From: Heterocephalus glaber
Taxonomy: Eukaryota; Chordata; Mammalia; Rodentia; Bathyergidae
Length of the DNA: 64,000 bases
Direction: 5' to 3'
NCBI RefSeq assembly: GCF_000247695.1
Contig: NW_004624784.1
Location: 10,611,188-10,675,187 of the forward strand
Shown: positions 12,369 to 24,540 of the stretch, piece by piece
Layout of the letters: every line of letters begins with the position of its first letter
How positions within the stretch are numbered: the first letter of the stretch is position 1
The notes under the pieces: generated by a model
Told to the model about the DNA's origin: nothing
Database searches by the model: none
The model's input: the letters and a program-made list of their open reading frames with translations, nothing else
Made by a program: the position numbers and the translations under genes

Positions 12369-14388
12369 AAAAAATAATCTTTGAGGTAGGCCTGTAAGAA
12401 AAATAGGTCACAAAAAGTTGAGTTGGACTTGTGGTGGTATTGGGTTATGAAATAAAAAAGGCCTAGCTGAGCTATTGTGTCTATTTTAATTATAATGAGG
12501 ACAAATTCATTGCACATTTACTTTATATGGTCAACAGCAGCAACAAAAAATCCACTGTTCTTGCAAACCCAGTAAGTGTGTAGGGTCTCAGTAGTTATTC
12601 TGTAGCTGTTTTATGAGTAGAATCACACAAGAAATCCAAGGAAGGATCCTGTACTGTTATTGGAAAGATGTACATTTCACTAAATACTGACTTCTCAGTC
12701 TCAGCCCTACAGTTTATAGCATCCTATCTTGAATAAGTGAAATATCACATATATTTCATGTGATAGTGTAAGATATTACAAAATGGAAAATGAATAAGGT
12801 TCTGATGTATGTGATCAGATACACTGGCCATTTAACCAACTAGCAAAAAATAAAAAATAAATTACTGCATGAGAGGCAGCTGGGCAATATTCAGTTGAAA
12901 GAGTCATGTGTAAGCTCCACTGTGGCACATTCTAATCCTTTCATATGGATTCTCTCCAACTTAGAATTGTTCATTGAGTGTGACAGACTGGGGGTTTAAA
13001 ACTAATCCATAAATTAGTCTGTGGTCTCAAACACAACGGGTGCCATAAATGAAAATGAAAATCCTAGAACAAAATTAAATTCACAACCTTAAACACTTTT
13101 TCTTTCCCCATTGATCTGGGGTGCTACTGCTTTACAATACAGATTCACTGCAAATCTATGTTTTGGGGTGTGTAAGAGCAGGGTTTACATTAAAAAAAAA
13201 CGCACAGTGGAATAACCCAGAGAACCCAATCTACTCAGAAGCAGAGCTTAATTGTTAAGAATTTAAATTCTCCCATTCTGATTGCCATAAGCTTAAATGA
13301 AAGCACACTAAGCAGTCCAGACATATTTTAATACACTTTCTCCCAGTTTTTTTCTTAACTAAAGTCAATAAGGAGCCAATGGGTTTTTTTAATTGAATTC
13401 CCCTTCAGTCTGTGTTACGGAGGTGCATTAAATCTAGACACTAGGGCAGGCAAGGAATTCCCCTGACAATTTCATTTCATAGTTGTGCTGAATTGGCCAA
13501 TATATATTAAATATAGGTGCCTTTCTTTCTTTTAACTTACTTGAAATGTACTGAAAGCAAAAATAAGTATTGGAAAATTAAACATAGAAATTTGTTTTCT
13601 TTTGGTTTCCTGGTTAATTTTCTTGTCATTTATCTTTTGTTTTAATTAAACTTCCATTTCTTGGGAATGAGAAAAGTAGATGGGAAGAGAACTAAAGCTA
13701 AAAGGCCCGAACAGGAGAGCCATAATAATGCAGTCTTACTTTTTAACGTCATCTCCCCTCTGAGTGAAGAAATTGTGTGCCACAGAACAGCAGGAAGGGG
13801 AGTTGATTTTTTTTTTCTTTCATTTTTTTGTTAAGCAATTTCAAGTTTTGCTAAAAGCTTCTTCAGAATTGTTCACTCTGTGCTGCTGTGCCCCTGAGAT
13901 CTTTTCATTTGCAAACCAGATGTTCTGTGAAATAATAGGAATCTGTATAGTGGTTTCATTTAACAAGGAAAACAATTCCTATATCTTGGTGGGTACGAAT
14001 CTGGGTGGGATGGAAAGGGGGAAGTCATGGGCCAGGGGAGGAAAATAAAGAGGGTGTTGCCAGGGTGGGTGTGCTAGGGGAGGAAAGAGAGGCTCTGTAA
14101 AGCCAGCTAACGTCCATCTTGCATTAGATACTGGAGGGTCTGGCCTTTCCTGCCACATCCTTTACCTCTCACTACCAAGACAGCTCACTTTCTAGTCCCG
14201 AGAAACTTCAATTTGTAATTTAAATATTTGCACTGTTGATAGACCTTTAGCATGAAAGCATATCACGTCTCTATCTCCGGGATTATTTTCTAAATATAGA
14301 ATATACGATTATAAAAATTACGATAGAAGGACTAGAAAAAAATTCTCATCTCACTTCCCATCTCTTATCCATTAAAAAAAAAATGTGG

Positions 14389-14572
14389 CAGCCAGGCATG
14401 GTGATTAATGCCTGTGTTACTAGAAATCTCACAGGCTGAGGGAGGAGGATCACAAATTTGAGCCCAGCTTTGGTAACTTTGTTAGACCCTGTCTTAATAT
14501 AAATAAAGGGTTGGGGGTGTAGCTCAGTGCAAATGCCTGGGTTCAATCCTAGAATCACACAAAACATGCCAC
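14389..14572 (+). mobile_element. B1-dID dimeric SINE
   Basis: The B1 half GCCAGGCATGGTG ... GAGGAGGATCACAAATTTGAG ... GACCCTGTCTTAAT is fused to an ID half, GGGTTGGGGGTGTAGCTCAG ... GGGTTCAATCCTAG. It is flanked by AAAAATGTGG at 14379-14388 and 14573-14582. This fused arrangement is characteristic of non-murid rodents. Confidence 0.85.
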
Positions 14573-16050
14573 AAAAATGTGGAATGTGATGACTTTTAAC
14601 ATACGCAGAATACTAATTTGTTTCATTCCTCCCTAAACCAATATTAATCAAAAACTGGTTGGTTATAGTGCTATTTGTAACAGGTCTACCATCATCAGCA
14701 AAATAAAAATGCAGACAGGACAGTATGAGAAAAATGGGCATGCACTTCCTGGGGTTAAAAACTTAGAAAGGCAGTTCATCATGCAGAAGGTGGCTCATGA
14801 GTGCTTACTAGTGCTGTAATAATATTCTTGTCACCAGGCAAACTGACATAACAGTAAGTATTCAATATATAATGAATGAAAAACAGTCTTAATGGAGTAG
14901 ATGCCAACTTTAGAAAAAAGGGAATCTAATAAACATTCTAGGATGAAAGATGCATATTTCCTAGCAACAAAGGCTTAATCGATGCCTGGAACATAAATAC
15001 ACAGAAAATACAAACACAAAGATAGATGCTTGAAGTAATGTTGGGTTTTCATGCTTCATTTCCAAACTGCCACCCTCTCTTATCCACATTATACCCATTC
15101 TTTGACAGTAAAGACCAAAGTCCGTTTCTCCCATGATGCAGTCCTTAGTCTTCTATGGCACCTGCTGCCTGTGCCTCTGAATTATTCAAATTGCAGTGTC
15201 TCCTATTGTTTCCAAGGTGTAAAATCTCATCATATATCCAAAAGCAGACCAGCTTATATTCTTTGTACAACACAAATAACAATAGCACAGAGTAGCAATT
15301 ATTAAGCTAAGACCCTGGTGAAGAAGAGAGCTCTCTGTGGAGCAGAGCTCTCTATAATTTGGATGGTCATGTCATAGGTTCAGGATCAACTACAGGTGTA
15401 CTTCTTTCCTTTGTACCCAAGAACTACAAAAATGTGCCATGGGGTTGAGTTTCCTCACTTGGCATATTCTACAAATACCCATAGTTACCTTCTGTATTTA
15501 TATAATTTAATGCACATTAACATGAAAAAGTTTATGATATCAGGCCGTGAAAGCCAAAATAATAACATGGGCCCAGGGGGTAAGAATCATTTTCTCCAAG
15601 GTATATTGGTTTTTGAGTACTTTGACACCAATAAGAAAAACCTTGCTATTTTCTAAGAAACACAAAATATTTCTCTGAATGTGTACTTTTAAAAAGAGAA
15701 AAACTCATTTAGAAATGACCTGCTTCATTCTTGCAAAAGGATTTTTGTAATGTGTTTCAGAAGCTGGCCCTATAGCTATTCATTTCTTATTCTAAGGTGG
15801 TTTTAATTTTTTAATTTATGGCAGTCACATGCACAGTGTGACCTACAGGTTGAACTCCTCCTGGTCAGAATTTTATTTTTAAGATGCTTAGGGTGTTTAC
15901 TACTGAGTGCTGAGTCCTTCCCATGGAACTCCTCATCAAGTATCTAACTCAAATGCAGCCAGGCAGGAACAAAACAGTATCCAAATAATCAAAGGAGGGA
16001 AACACAAAATGTTTTCCTAAAATGATTAGGAGAAAAAACTTAACCCAACT

Positions 16051-16183
16051 GAAAGAGAGAGACAGAGAAACAGAGAAACAGAGAGAGAGAGAGAGAAAGA
16101 GAGAGAGACAGACAGAGAGAGATAGAAAAAGAGAAAAACAGAGAAAGACAGAAAAAGAGAGAAAAACAGAGACACAGACAGAC
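16051..16183 (+). repeat. Purine-rich imperfect (GA)n/(GACA)n repeat
   Basis: About 133 bp made almost only of G and A with scattered CA steps (GAGAGACAGACAGAGAG, GAGAAAAACAGAG). The sense strand is a long CT-rich tract within the 8A-8B intron. Confidence 0.92.
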
Positions 16184-19100
16184 TAAAGCTATCACCAAGC
16201 TTAAACTAGATAATTTTATGTACATCTAATATACAAAGTCAATTAGGTAGGAAGAAAGACACGAACAAAACAATTTAAATCATGCAGTATGCTCTCCCAT
16301 GTTACAGTACAGATCTTCATGAATAAAACTACATAGACAAATTGACCTGATTTAAAAAGAAAGAAGTGGGAGCTTTCAAAAACAACAGTGGAACAGAAAC
16401 CTATGGTCCGAACATCACTGTACACAAAAGAAAACAGACACTAAGAAATCTCATGGCAAATCACAAGGAAGCTCTGAATGTTTCCTGATCCAATCCATCC
16501 CTCAAATTACTCTTTTTGCAAAGAGATTCTAATGAAGTTAATAACTCCCTAGTTGTACAGCCACAACTATGTTCACAAGGCAAATTGCCACTGAGTATTC
16601 CTTTCAGTACTCTACATACTGCAAACATTTCTCCCTACATAGGGCTACCCTTAGACATGTGCCTTCACACAGAGGTCACCAGACTGGCTCCAGGAAGGGA
16701 CAGGAGGCAGAGTGTACTTTGATTTTCCAACCTATGATGCCCACGGTTTTGGGTGGGCAAAGTAGAGTTGGATGGGGCTTACAATTCCTCCCTTCCAAGT
16801 GTGTCCAGGATGAAGCTTTAACATGTTTTGAGGAAGTCAGGTGACTTGGAACAGAATGACAGTCTGCCTTCCTAACAAGGGGAACAATTCGATTATACTG
16901 GTTACAGAATATAAAAGATAACACTGGAACACTTCCTTTCAGAGAAATCAGAAATCAACTATGACCTTTTGAGTTTAAAAATATTTTTCTATTACATTTG
17001 TACATTTTTCTGGCAATGAAACTCTGACCTGGGGAATGGGTTTCAGTTATTGCATTTGACTGGAAGAAAAGAAATAGATGACTATAGGCTTTATTATTTT
17101 TTTTAAGGCTCCAGCTTTATGTTACTGTCACTGGATTTGGCTGTTGAAGCTTTTAAGGCTAATGGTGACTGTAATGTACCAAACCATGTAAGAGAAGAGT
17201 GGAAATTAATTTAGCTACCCATTTGTCAGGATTCAGTCAGGAAGATTTTTTAGGAACCAATCTAAATCTAGGGAATGACCTGGACCTTTCAAATGGGACA
17301 CAGAATCATTCAGCTCCATAACCTTTAATCTGTTTGGAGAAAGGAGCAAATGTTAACTCTACAAGTATACTTTCTGGGCAAGATAAATATATATAAGACT
17401 GCTTGTTAAGATACAGGAAGCCTGGAAGATCACAACCATTAAGGCAATGGATTCCACAATGTTGTTTTAGTAGCAATTTCAGTTTAACTATTCTTGGGTG
17501 TGCCAGTGAGGAATCGGGGCATTCATTACCACAAATGCATTTGGTGTGCAGAGAGAATTCAACTGCTAACATTGAGAAGCTAAAGTGCATCTATGAGATC
17601 ATCTTATATTACCTTGAGCTGAGAGGCCAGCAGTAGAGAGACAGAAGCAAAGACAAGTTCCTATTAAAGGTACCTTTGATGCAGACAGAACTATAGCACT
17701 GTTTATTTTCAAAATTTCCTCTCAAATGGAGTCTCTGCAGTTGGAAATGTGATAACAGTGAGTTGTAGATGCTTGAGGACCCAAGATTAGCTTTCTTCTG
17801 GAGTGAAGAATTAAGAGCTGTGAACTGAAGCGACTCTGCTGACTTGCTGAGATTGATTGGGAGGGGGTAGAAGTTCAGGGAACATTAAAGGTCTTAAAAA
17901 CAAAAGCCTATGTTAGTGAGAAGGGCAGCCACAAATGAAAAGTGTTGTTCTATAGTAAAGAGAAATGTGTTTATACCCAGAGTGAATAAGGCCTTGACTG
18001 CCTTAAAAATGTAAACCTGGACACCTGGATGAAATCATCTAGCATGTGAAATAATAAAGGCTGGTTCACACATGGACAGCTCCTGCAAAGACAGACTGCT
18101 GGTCTATTTCAAGGGCTGACATATGCCGGGCACGGGAGAATTAGGTGATGTCACTGACAGGGACATCCATAGCAAACTACACCTCAACCTGGTAATGAGA
18201 GAATACAGGAAGTGAATCAACTAGATAAGAGATAAGGAAGCATAATAGATGAAGACTGAGTTCTTAGTGTGCAAAGTTGACAGTACAGTTGCTTCGGAAG
18301 TCCCAGTTGGGAAGAAGCATCTTTGGTATGACAGAGAAAATATGAGGGATTCCATTTATTTGTGCTTACAAACTCAGTTTACTTAAGAAGCAGAAAGACC
18401 TAACGAAGAACTAAAGCAGAGACACACAAAGATGAGAATTAGGAAGCAAATTCTAGGGTGGAGTCGAGTTTAGAGACACAGAAAAACCAACTGATGGATT
18501 TTCAAAAGTTTTAAAATTTGGGATCGACACCAATGGTTTTGTAACCAATAAAATCCTCAAGGGTGGCTTATTTAAGGATCCTTTTTTTTTCCTAGTATAA
18601 GAGTTTGAAAAGTGAAAAAAAAAACAACTCCATTTAGACAATCTGTTATGTTTCATCCACCTATGAGGTCTCTTCTTTCACTGAACACTTTGTATTCTTC
18701 CAACTCCATCTCACCAACTCTTGTATAGAAAATGATGTCAGAAAACTCAGTGGGACCCCAGAGGCAAAACGTTAGGGGAGCTGCCATATCTTGGGGGATA
18801 AAGGGGAGCTGAGCATGAAGAGTGATGTGTGAGATAGTTGGGGTGTACAAAGTCCAATGATGACGGAACATGATCATGACATGTGGTTCAGAGAGACTTT
18901 GCAGTCTGGCCAGATAGCAGATTGAAGTGGACAATTTACTTTTGTTTCAAGAAATTTTTCCTTCCGTTCACAGAATAATTACATCTACATGTTGCTGTGG
19001 TGGGTTTCTGTAAACAGCAGCTGGGGAAGGTCTTCTCCAAGGATGTCCTACATGTCATGGTGCAGTCACAAGCTGCCCTACCTTGGCAGGCAGAGGAAAC

Positions 19101-19886
19101 CCACAGCTCCCAGACAAGCAACACCAAGCACTATAAGAGCCACTGGGTACCAGGAAGGGGAGGGGGGCATATTACCCATCTTAGGGACTGTCAAAAATGA
19201 GACATAGTGAAACTCATTTTGAATAAGAGGTTCAGATAGTGCAAAGACATAAAGTCACAGAGTTAGAACCAGTGCAGCCAGCTCATCTACCTCCGCATGT
19301 ACCTGAGGGCAAGAAAGGTTACCTAGTGCTCAGCATGGAAATGACAGTGACTCCCTGTGATCTCCTGTGACTGCCACGGGCACAGAAATGGGTAGCAACA
19401 CTGTTATCAGGTGCTCTCCCAATCAGGGAGGTTGATTATGCACTCAGGAGCATGGCCCAAGTAGGCATGTGAAAGTTAGGTGTATGAATTTTCTTCATGT
19501 GGATTAAGATGAGAAATTAAGACAAAGGCATGATCCAAAGCCACTATACTTACCATTTCATCAACTGTGGCTAAGCAGAAGCTATCGGCATGTTTTCTAG
19601 TAGCCAGGCTGCCATTTTCCTAGGGTTTTGCTTTGAATAGTGATGCTTAAAAGAATTCCCTTATGCATAGGCTGTAAAATATCTGATCTACTGTTAAATG
19701 CTTGGATGTTAAAGATTTTCTGAGGTCTTCAAGATTCAACTTAAGAATACAGTATCTAATGTCTCAGGAGTTTCAGAATAAAGGAACAGTTAAATTCCAA
19801 GGATTTAAAGGGACTTTGCTTTTTTCTACATATCAGAGAGACAATATACATTCAGGACAATTTCAATGGCAATGAAGGTACCATAC

Positions 19887-19964
19887 CTGTGATGATGGTA
19901 AGGATGGTGGTGGTGGTGGTGGTGGTGGTGGTTGTTGTGGGAGGAGGGATAGTTGTGGGGGGAT
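19887..19964 (-). CDS. CADM1: CADM1 cassette exon 8A: threonine-rich stalk
   Basis: This 78-bp exon follows a T-run and ATCCAG| and ends ATCACAG|GTATGG. It reads (D)PPTTIPPP, a run of 11 Thr (nine ACC and two ACA codons), then ILTIIT. In the protein this is the extracellular stalk between Ig domain 3 and the membrane. Pro/Thr-rich stalks are typical mucin-type O-glycosylation targets, and CADM1 shedding occurs near this region (family knowledge). Phase 1-1, so it can be included or skipped without a frame change. The donor GTATGG is weaker than consensus, consistent with alternative use. The ACC run is a coding microsatellite, so the length of the Thr stretch probably varies between alleles and species. 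Confidence 0.96.
19908..19940 (-). repeat. CADM1: Coding (ACC)n microsatellite in exon 8A
   Basis: Nine perfect ACC codons preceded by two ACA codons, giving 11 consecutive Thr. It lies wholly inside the exon, so slippage changes stalk length without a frameshift. Confidence 0.93.
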
Positions 19965-22900
19965 CTGGATAAAAAAAAAAAGGAAAATCAAACCCATAAT
20001 GCTGAACACAACAATGATCAGTCATGACAAAACAAAAGCATGAAGACATCGAGATGTTTGTTTGATGACTTTCCCCTTTAACACCAAAAGGTCTTTCCTG
20101 TCAAAGATTGAGGTCTTGTAATTATATCCCAAAGTCTTAGGTGGAAGAGCTAAGAAAAGAAGAAAAGAGGTTTCTCATTAACGATGTGAATTAGGGATGA
20201 GGAGGTGGGAAATAAAGAAGTGAGGAAAAATCTAAGCCTATGACATTCTCTACCCCCACTGGACTTTAAAGGTGAGGCTAAGTCAGCTCAGTGCTAAGAG
20301 GGTACAATGGTTGTCATTTCATTTGTATTTTAACAGATAGGAGGGAAGAGAAGAAAGCACTGCTCCATTTAAAGGGCTCGTATCAGCCAAGGATGAGTGT
20401 ACCCCTGCACACTTGCTCTCCACGACTGCTAACTTCATTATTTACCATCAATACCTCCCAGCAGGAAGTAAAACTACTTCTATACTCGTAATAAACACAA
20501 AGAAGAGAGAATGTCACCACTAAATATCAAGTTCCAGGCATGCGAGATTTTACTGAGATTTTATTTTTTAAAAGTCAATAAATTTTACAACTCATAAATA
20601 TTAATAAATTGCCTTTGCTCCTTTTAAAAGCTTGACCTAAGTGGACTACAATGATAAAACCGAAAGAACATTTTCTATCTTGTAAACAAGAGAACTAAAT
20701 ATAAATGAGGTTTGACCCTCAAAGCCAGGCACCCGACAGGGAACCCTCTGTCTGATATTTGATATACTGTGTATTCTTCTATCATTTCAAAAATTATTTG
20801 GGGCCGAGGGAAGGGCAAATATGAAAGAGAAAAAAATTCTAAGCCCAAATGATCAAACTGAATGTGTTAAATTGTCAGCAAGACTTTGAACTTAGCAATC
20901 ATTCTGCTATAATAGAGCATAAGATGATTTGAAGGCTTTTGATTTTAAATTTTATATAAAGCACATCAACTTTTTCTCCCTGACACATCTGGTGTCCTTT
21001 TATCTTCAAGTGAGCTCTCAGATTATCTAATTAATATATCAAAACTTTAATTATATATTGTACCTTTACTGGGTTTTGCACAAATTCCTGAAAGTTTATG
21101 AAACCACTGTTTTGGTGCCTGGTTGCAAGGTCTGCATAAAATGATTCCTACCACTGATCAATAATCTAATGTTTTAATTTTCCTCAAAAAAGGCTTTCTC
21201 ACATGAATATACTTGTACACACTTGATAAGCAAGAATCAATAGCAAACAGTTGTGTTTTATGGAAGACTTTGCTCCTTGAAGTTGGGGACATAGGCAAGT
21301 TGCACTATTGTTTAATGCAGCCTCACATGAGTCCCAAGAGGACTGCATGAAAAACAAAAAACAAAAAACCCAACTCATTCCCCTCCAAGAAGTAGAAACG
21401 ATTAAATTAGTAATTTAAAACTACCTTTAAAAAACATAACAGGGTACAGAATACTGTGATTCAGGCATTGTGTTCAGTCTTGCTCCTTGGTACCTTTTAT
21501 GGAGGCCACAGGTGGAGAAGCACTTTGTGGCCTGGCAACTCATTTGGATGAGGCTACACCTGTTGCAGGTGCTGGTGCAGAGATAAACTAAGTACACTGA
21601 TCTGACTCATCTCGCTCTCTCCCCTGCACAAATGAACTATGTCCAGAGGGGTGTCCCTTGCCCAACATCAGAGCAGTTAATGTGGTTTTTCTGTTTTGCT
21701 TCAATTACAATATTATCATTAAAAAGAACACGTATATTTCATAGACTTCTCTTGATATACCATAGGGCTATTTCTAAAAGTATTGGCACAAAATGTGTAC
21801 TATCTGCACTACAATGAAAGTGGATCTGAATGTGAACTGAAAATATGAACATGAACCCAGAAGTGGATAAGACTATCAAGGGCACCAACTTCAGACAGGG
21901 GTCACCAATTCTTCTCATTATGTGAAAATCACATACTTTTAGTTATCTTCATCACTACTGGGGCAAATGTTGTCCTTCATATCTAGCTCAAGAAACGGGA
22001 ATGAATTAAATGCTAATACTAGATAACAACTCCATGCTTAGACCAGTAAACAAGATCACTGGGGCTCAGGCACTAAACTGGATCCTTCAAAGTATAGAAG
22101 TTACTTCCAGAGAATGAGCCAGTCTAGAAATACAACCACTTTTACTTCATGAATCACTTACAAAATTGCTGTAATATTATAGTAAGTTAGTTCTGGAAAA
22201 AAAAAAAAAAAAGCTTGGCCACTATCTTCTCAAATTGCTAGAATATTTTATTAATAGAATAGCAACAATACAAGTTTGGTATTCTCACTTGCCATTCTCG
22301 CCTGTGCTACTAGCACAGATTGAGAGAGATGGTAGTGTATTGCACATCTACCAAATCCCCAGGCACAGATAGGTGGCCCATCTTGTGTCAGGGAGACACA
22401 TGTATGTAGATGTGTTTGCAATACAGATGGATTTTTGTATTTCTTGGCCATACCATGGCCCAGAGATTAATTTTTTAAAAATCGTCTTAATAAATGTTCT
22501 ACTGGAAGGTAGGGAGAATAAGAGAATTTACAAAGAAAGACAAACGTTGCTGTGGACTCTGGAGTCCCAGTACTGTATTATGGCTCTAATACACACTTGG
22601 CAGCCTTGTATGATGTTTCTCGACTTCATTTTGTCATCTGCAAAATGAGATGGTAATGCTTACCTCACAGTGAGATTAGATGAGGTCATGTACGTAGGAC
22701 TGTCATGACAGAGCACAGAATACATTCAGCACTAAATAGAGGCTGGCTATAAGCTACTGTCTGTCTGTCTACCACTCTCAAAATGTTTCCTGTCTTGAGA
22801 TGTAGGAATAGTAGGTATAATAAATCAAAATGGTTTCTCCACCTAACTTACATTTCTGAATCACAAAGCATATAAAGGATTGGTGGAAATTTGTCACTGC

Positions 22901-24367
22901 TCTTTAAAATGTGCAGTTTACAAAAAGAGCTGGGCACAGAGTCTATCAAGCTGGGCAAGAGCAATGTAGAAGACTCCCATGGGGCCCAGACCCTCAGGGG
23001 AGGGGAGTCACATGCAGAAGCAAAGGGAGGAACTTATATTTAACCCCTGTTGGAACGATCTGAGGATGAGAGGTGGCTCCGCCTGCTGCATGCCCTTCTC
23101 ACCTACACGGAGCAGCTGTGCCTTTCCTGTGGAGTCCCTTAACTTCCGAGGAGAATGACTATTGCTATGTGTAGACCACTGATCATATAGGGCAGTGTGC
23201 AAAGAAAATATACTCCACAAGTCTACAAATGCATGACCTTTTCATTTTGCATTATGCTGGGGGAAAAATCCCCTCAAATATAGATTAAAAAGTATATTAA
23301 TGTCCATGTAGACTTGGTGTGAAGCATGCTTTTATCTGACTGAGAAAAGTGCCACTCCCATTTTTCTTCCTAAGGAAGTGTCCAGGTTTTAAGGCATCAT
23401 GGTGTATAATTTATGTGTGCCTATGATATATTCACATATACTTACATTTCAGTTATTTAGTCAGCTAACATGAAGAAAGAATTGCCTCTTATCCCCACAT
23501 TCACGTTATTTATGGCACTGAAATTTTGGTCCTTCTGGTTATTCATTCTATGTCAAATCAGTTCATGATTATTTTCCTTAGTATAAAACTAATAGACTTC
23601 AACTGGATGAGAGACTCAATTTGACATCATTAAAACTATAGAGGGAGTATACTCCTCAATTAAATAGAAATTATTCACTGTATACAAAGTCAACAATAAG
23701 ATATTAAGGGGAAATGCCTGTCACATAGTAGATGCTCAGTAAATATTGATTACAGAATTAAATGCATGATGATACACTTTAATGATCCTGTAAAAAAAAT
23801 ACTAATTAAGAAAACAAGACATATTTTAAAAAAAAGGCATTTGCAACCAAAGCAGAAGCTCTAGGTGGTCTACGTAGCTACCAAGGACCTTGCATTTGCT
23901 CCGAGTATGTATTTACTGGCTTGCAACATCTTCTGGAATTTAATAGCTTCATGCTGAAAATAGGATAGTTCTGCTCATCAAAGCAGGAGAAAGGCTAGCC
24001 CAGGCATCACAGGAAAATACCACTGGGAATAAACTTTCTGAGCTGAAAGCCACTAATTGGTAAGGTTGAATTTTGCAGTCATTACTTCTAACATAATCTC
24101 CATGGCTTGTGCCTGAGGATACAGCTTTCCTACTCAGCATGACCAGAGACTGATGTAGTAGGAAATCCCCACGATTAGAGGGAGAAGAAGTCACTGATGA
24201 CCTGGGTGGAGACACTGGGGTCCACCTCGGGCCAGGCTTCTTTAAGTTCTTGAAGGAAACCAACCGGCTTTTGATTTTCAACTTAACCATAAGCTTTGGG
24301 AGCAAATCCCAAGGAGCAGCTACCCATGAACGAGTCAGGTAGGGGAGTGTTTTATCTGCTCACGTAC
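19965..24367 (-). other. CADM1: Intron between exon 7 and exon 8A
   Basis: This is 4.4 kb of intron, with a poly(T) tract (sense strand) next to the 8A acceptor and a MIR-like fossil at about 22555-22745. It includes a 118-codon sense-strand ORF at 23949-24305 just past exon 7, with no recognisable similarity. No other exon was seen. Confidence 0.85.
22555..22745 (+). repeat. MIR SINE fossil
   Basis: The order TTTTGTCATCTGCAAAATGAG ... TACCTCACAGTGAG ... AGCACAGAATACATTCAGC follows the MIR consensus (TCATCTGTAAAATGGG ... TACCTCATAGGG ... AGTGCCTGGCACATAG). It is old and diverged. Confidence 0.6.
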
Positions 24368-24540
24368 CGTATACATACAGCATATAATCCGAATGAGCTT
24401 TCCCCACTGTGTTTGAAGCCTCACAGCGGTATGTACCATTATCTGTTTTGTTTAGGTTATTGATGAACAGGTTGGGCCCAGACAGTACGGCGTGTTGAGG
24501 CATTTCATCATCCACTCTCACCCAAGTTACCATCATAGGC
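24368..24540 (-). CDS. CADM1: CADM1 exon 7: C-terminal half of Ig domain 3
   Basis: This 173-bp exon has the acceptor CCTCTGCAG|GCCTATG and the donor GTATACG|GTACGTG. It reads (Q)[18 protein letters not shown], then [20 protein letters not shown], ending [19 protein letters not shown](D/G). It holds the Ig-core Trp (VTWVR), two sequons NKT and NGT (Asn304 and Asn308 in human) and the second Ig3 cysteine (TYRCEA). Two residues differ from the human/mouse sequence as I remember it: Met for Val in QPxMV and Thr for Ile in SNxVG. The exon ends with the first G of a codon, so the next residue is Asp or Gly depending on the cassette chosen. Confidence 0.97.

Larger units (their letters stand above)
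9280..19886 (-). other. CADM1: Intron between cassette exons 8A and 8B
   Basis: This is 10.6 kb of intron. It holds an ID SINE at 12257-12368, a B1-dID at 14389-14572 and a 133-bp purine-rich repeat at 16051-16183. The remaining sequence looks unique and moderately AT-rich, and no further exon was recognised. Confidence 0.85.

Noticed and set aside
16040..16225. ORF rich in Leu/Ser/Phe/Cys resembling a membrane segment
   Set aside because: It is the purine-rich simple repeat read on the opposite strand.
23949..24305. 118-codon minus-strand ORF just downstream of exon 7
   Set aside because: It is intronic, has no recognisable domain, and is separated from exon 7 by a proper splice donor. Best explained as chance.
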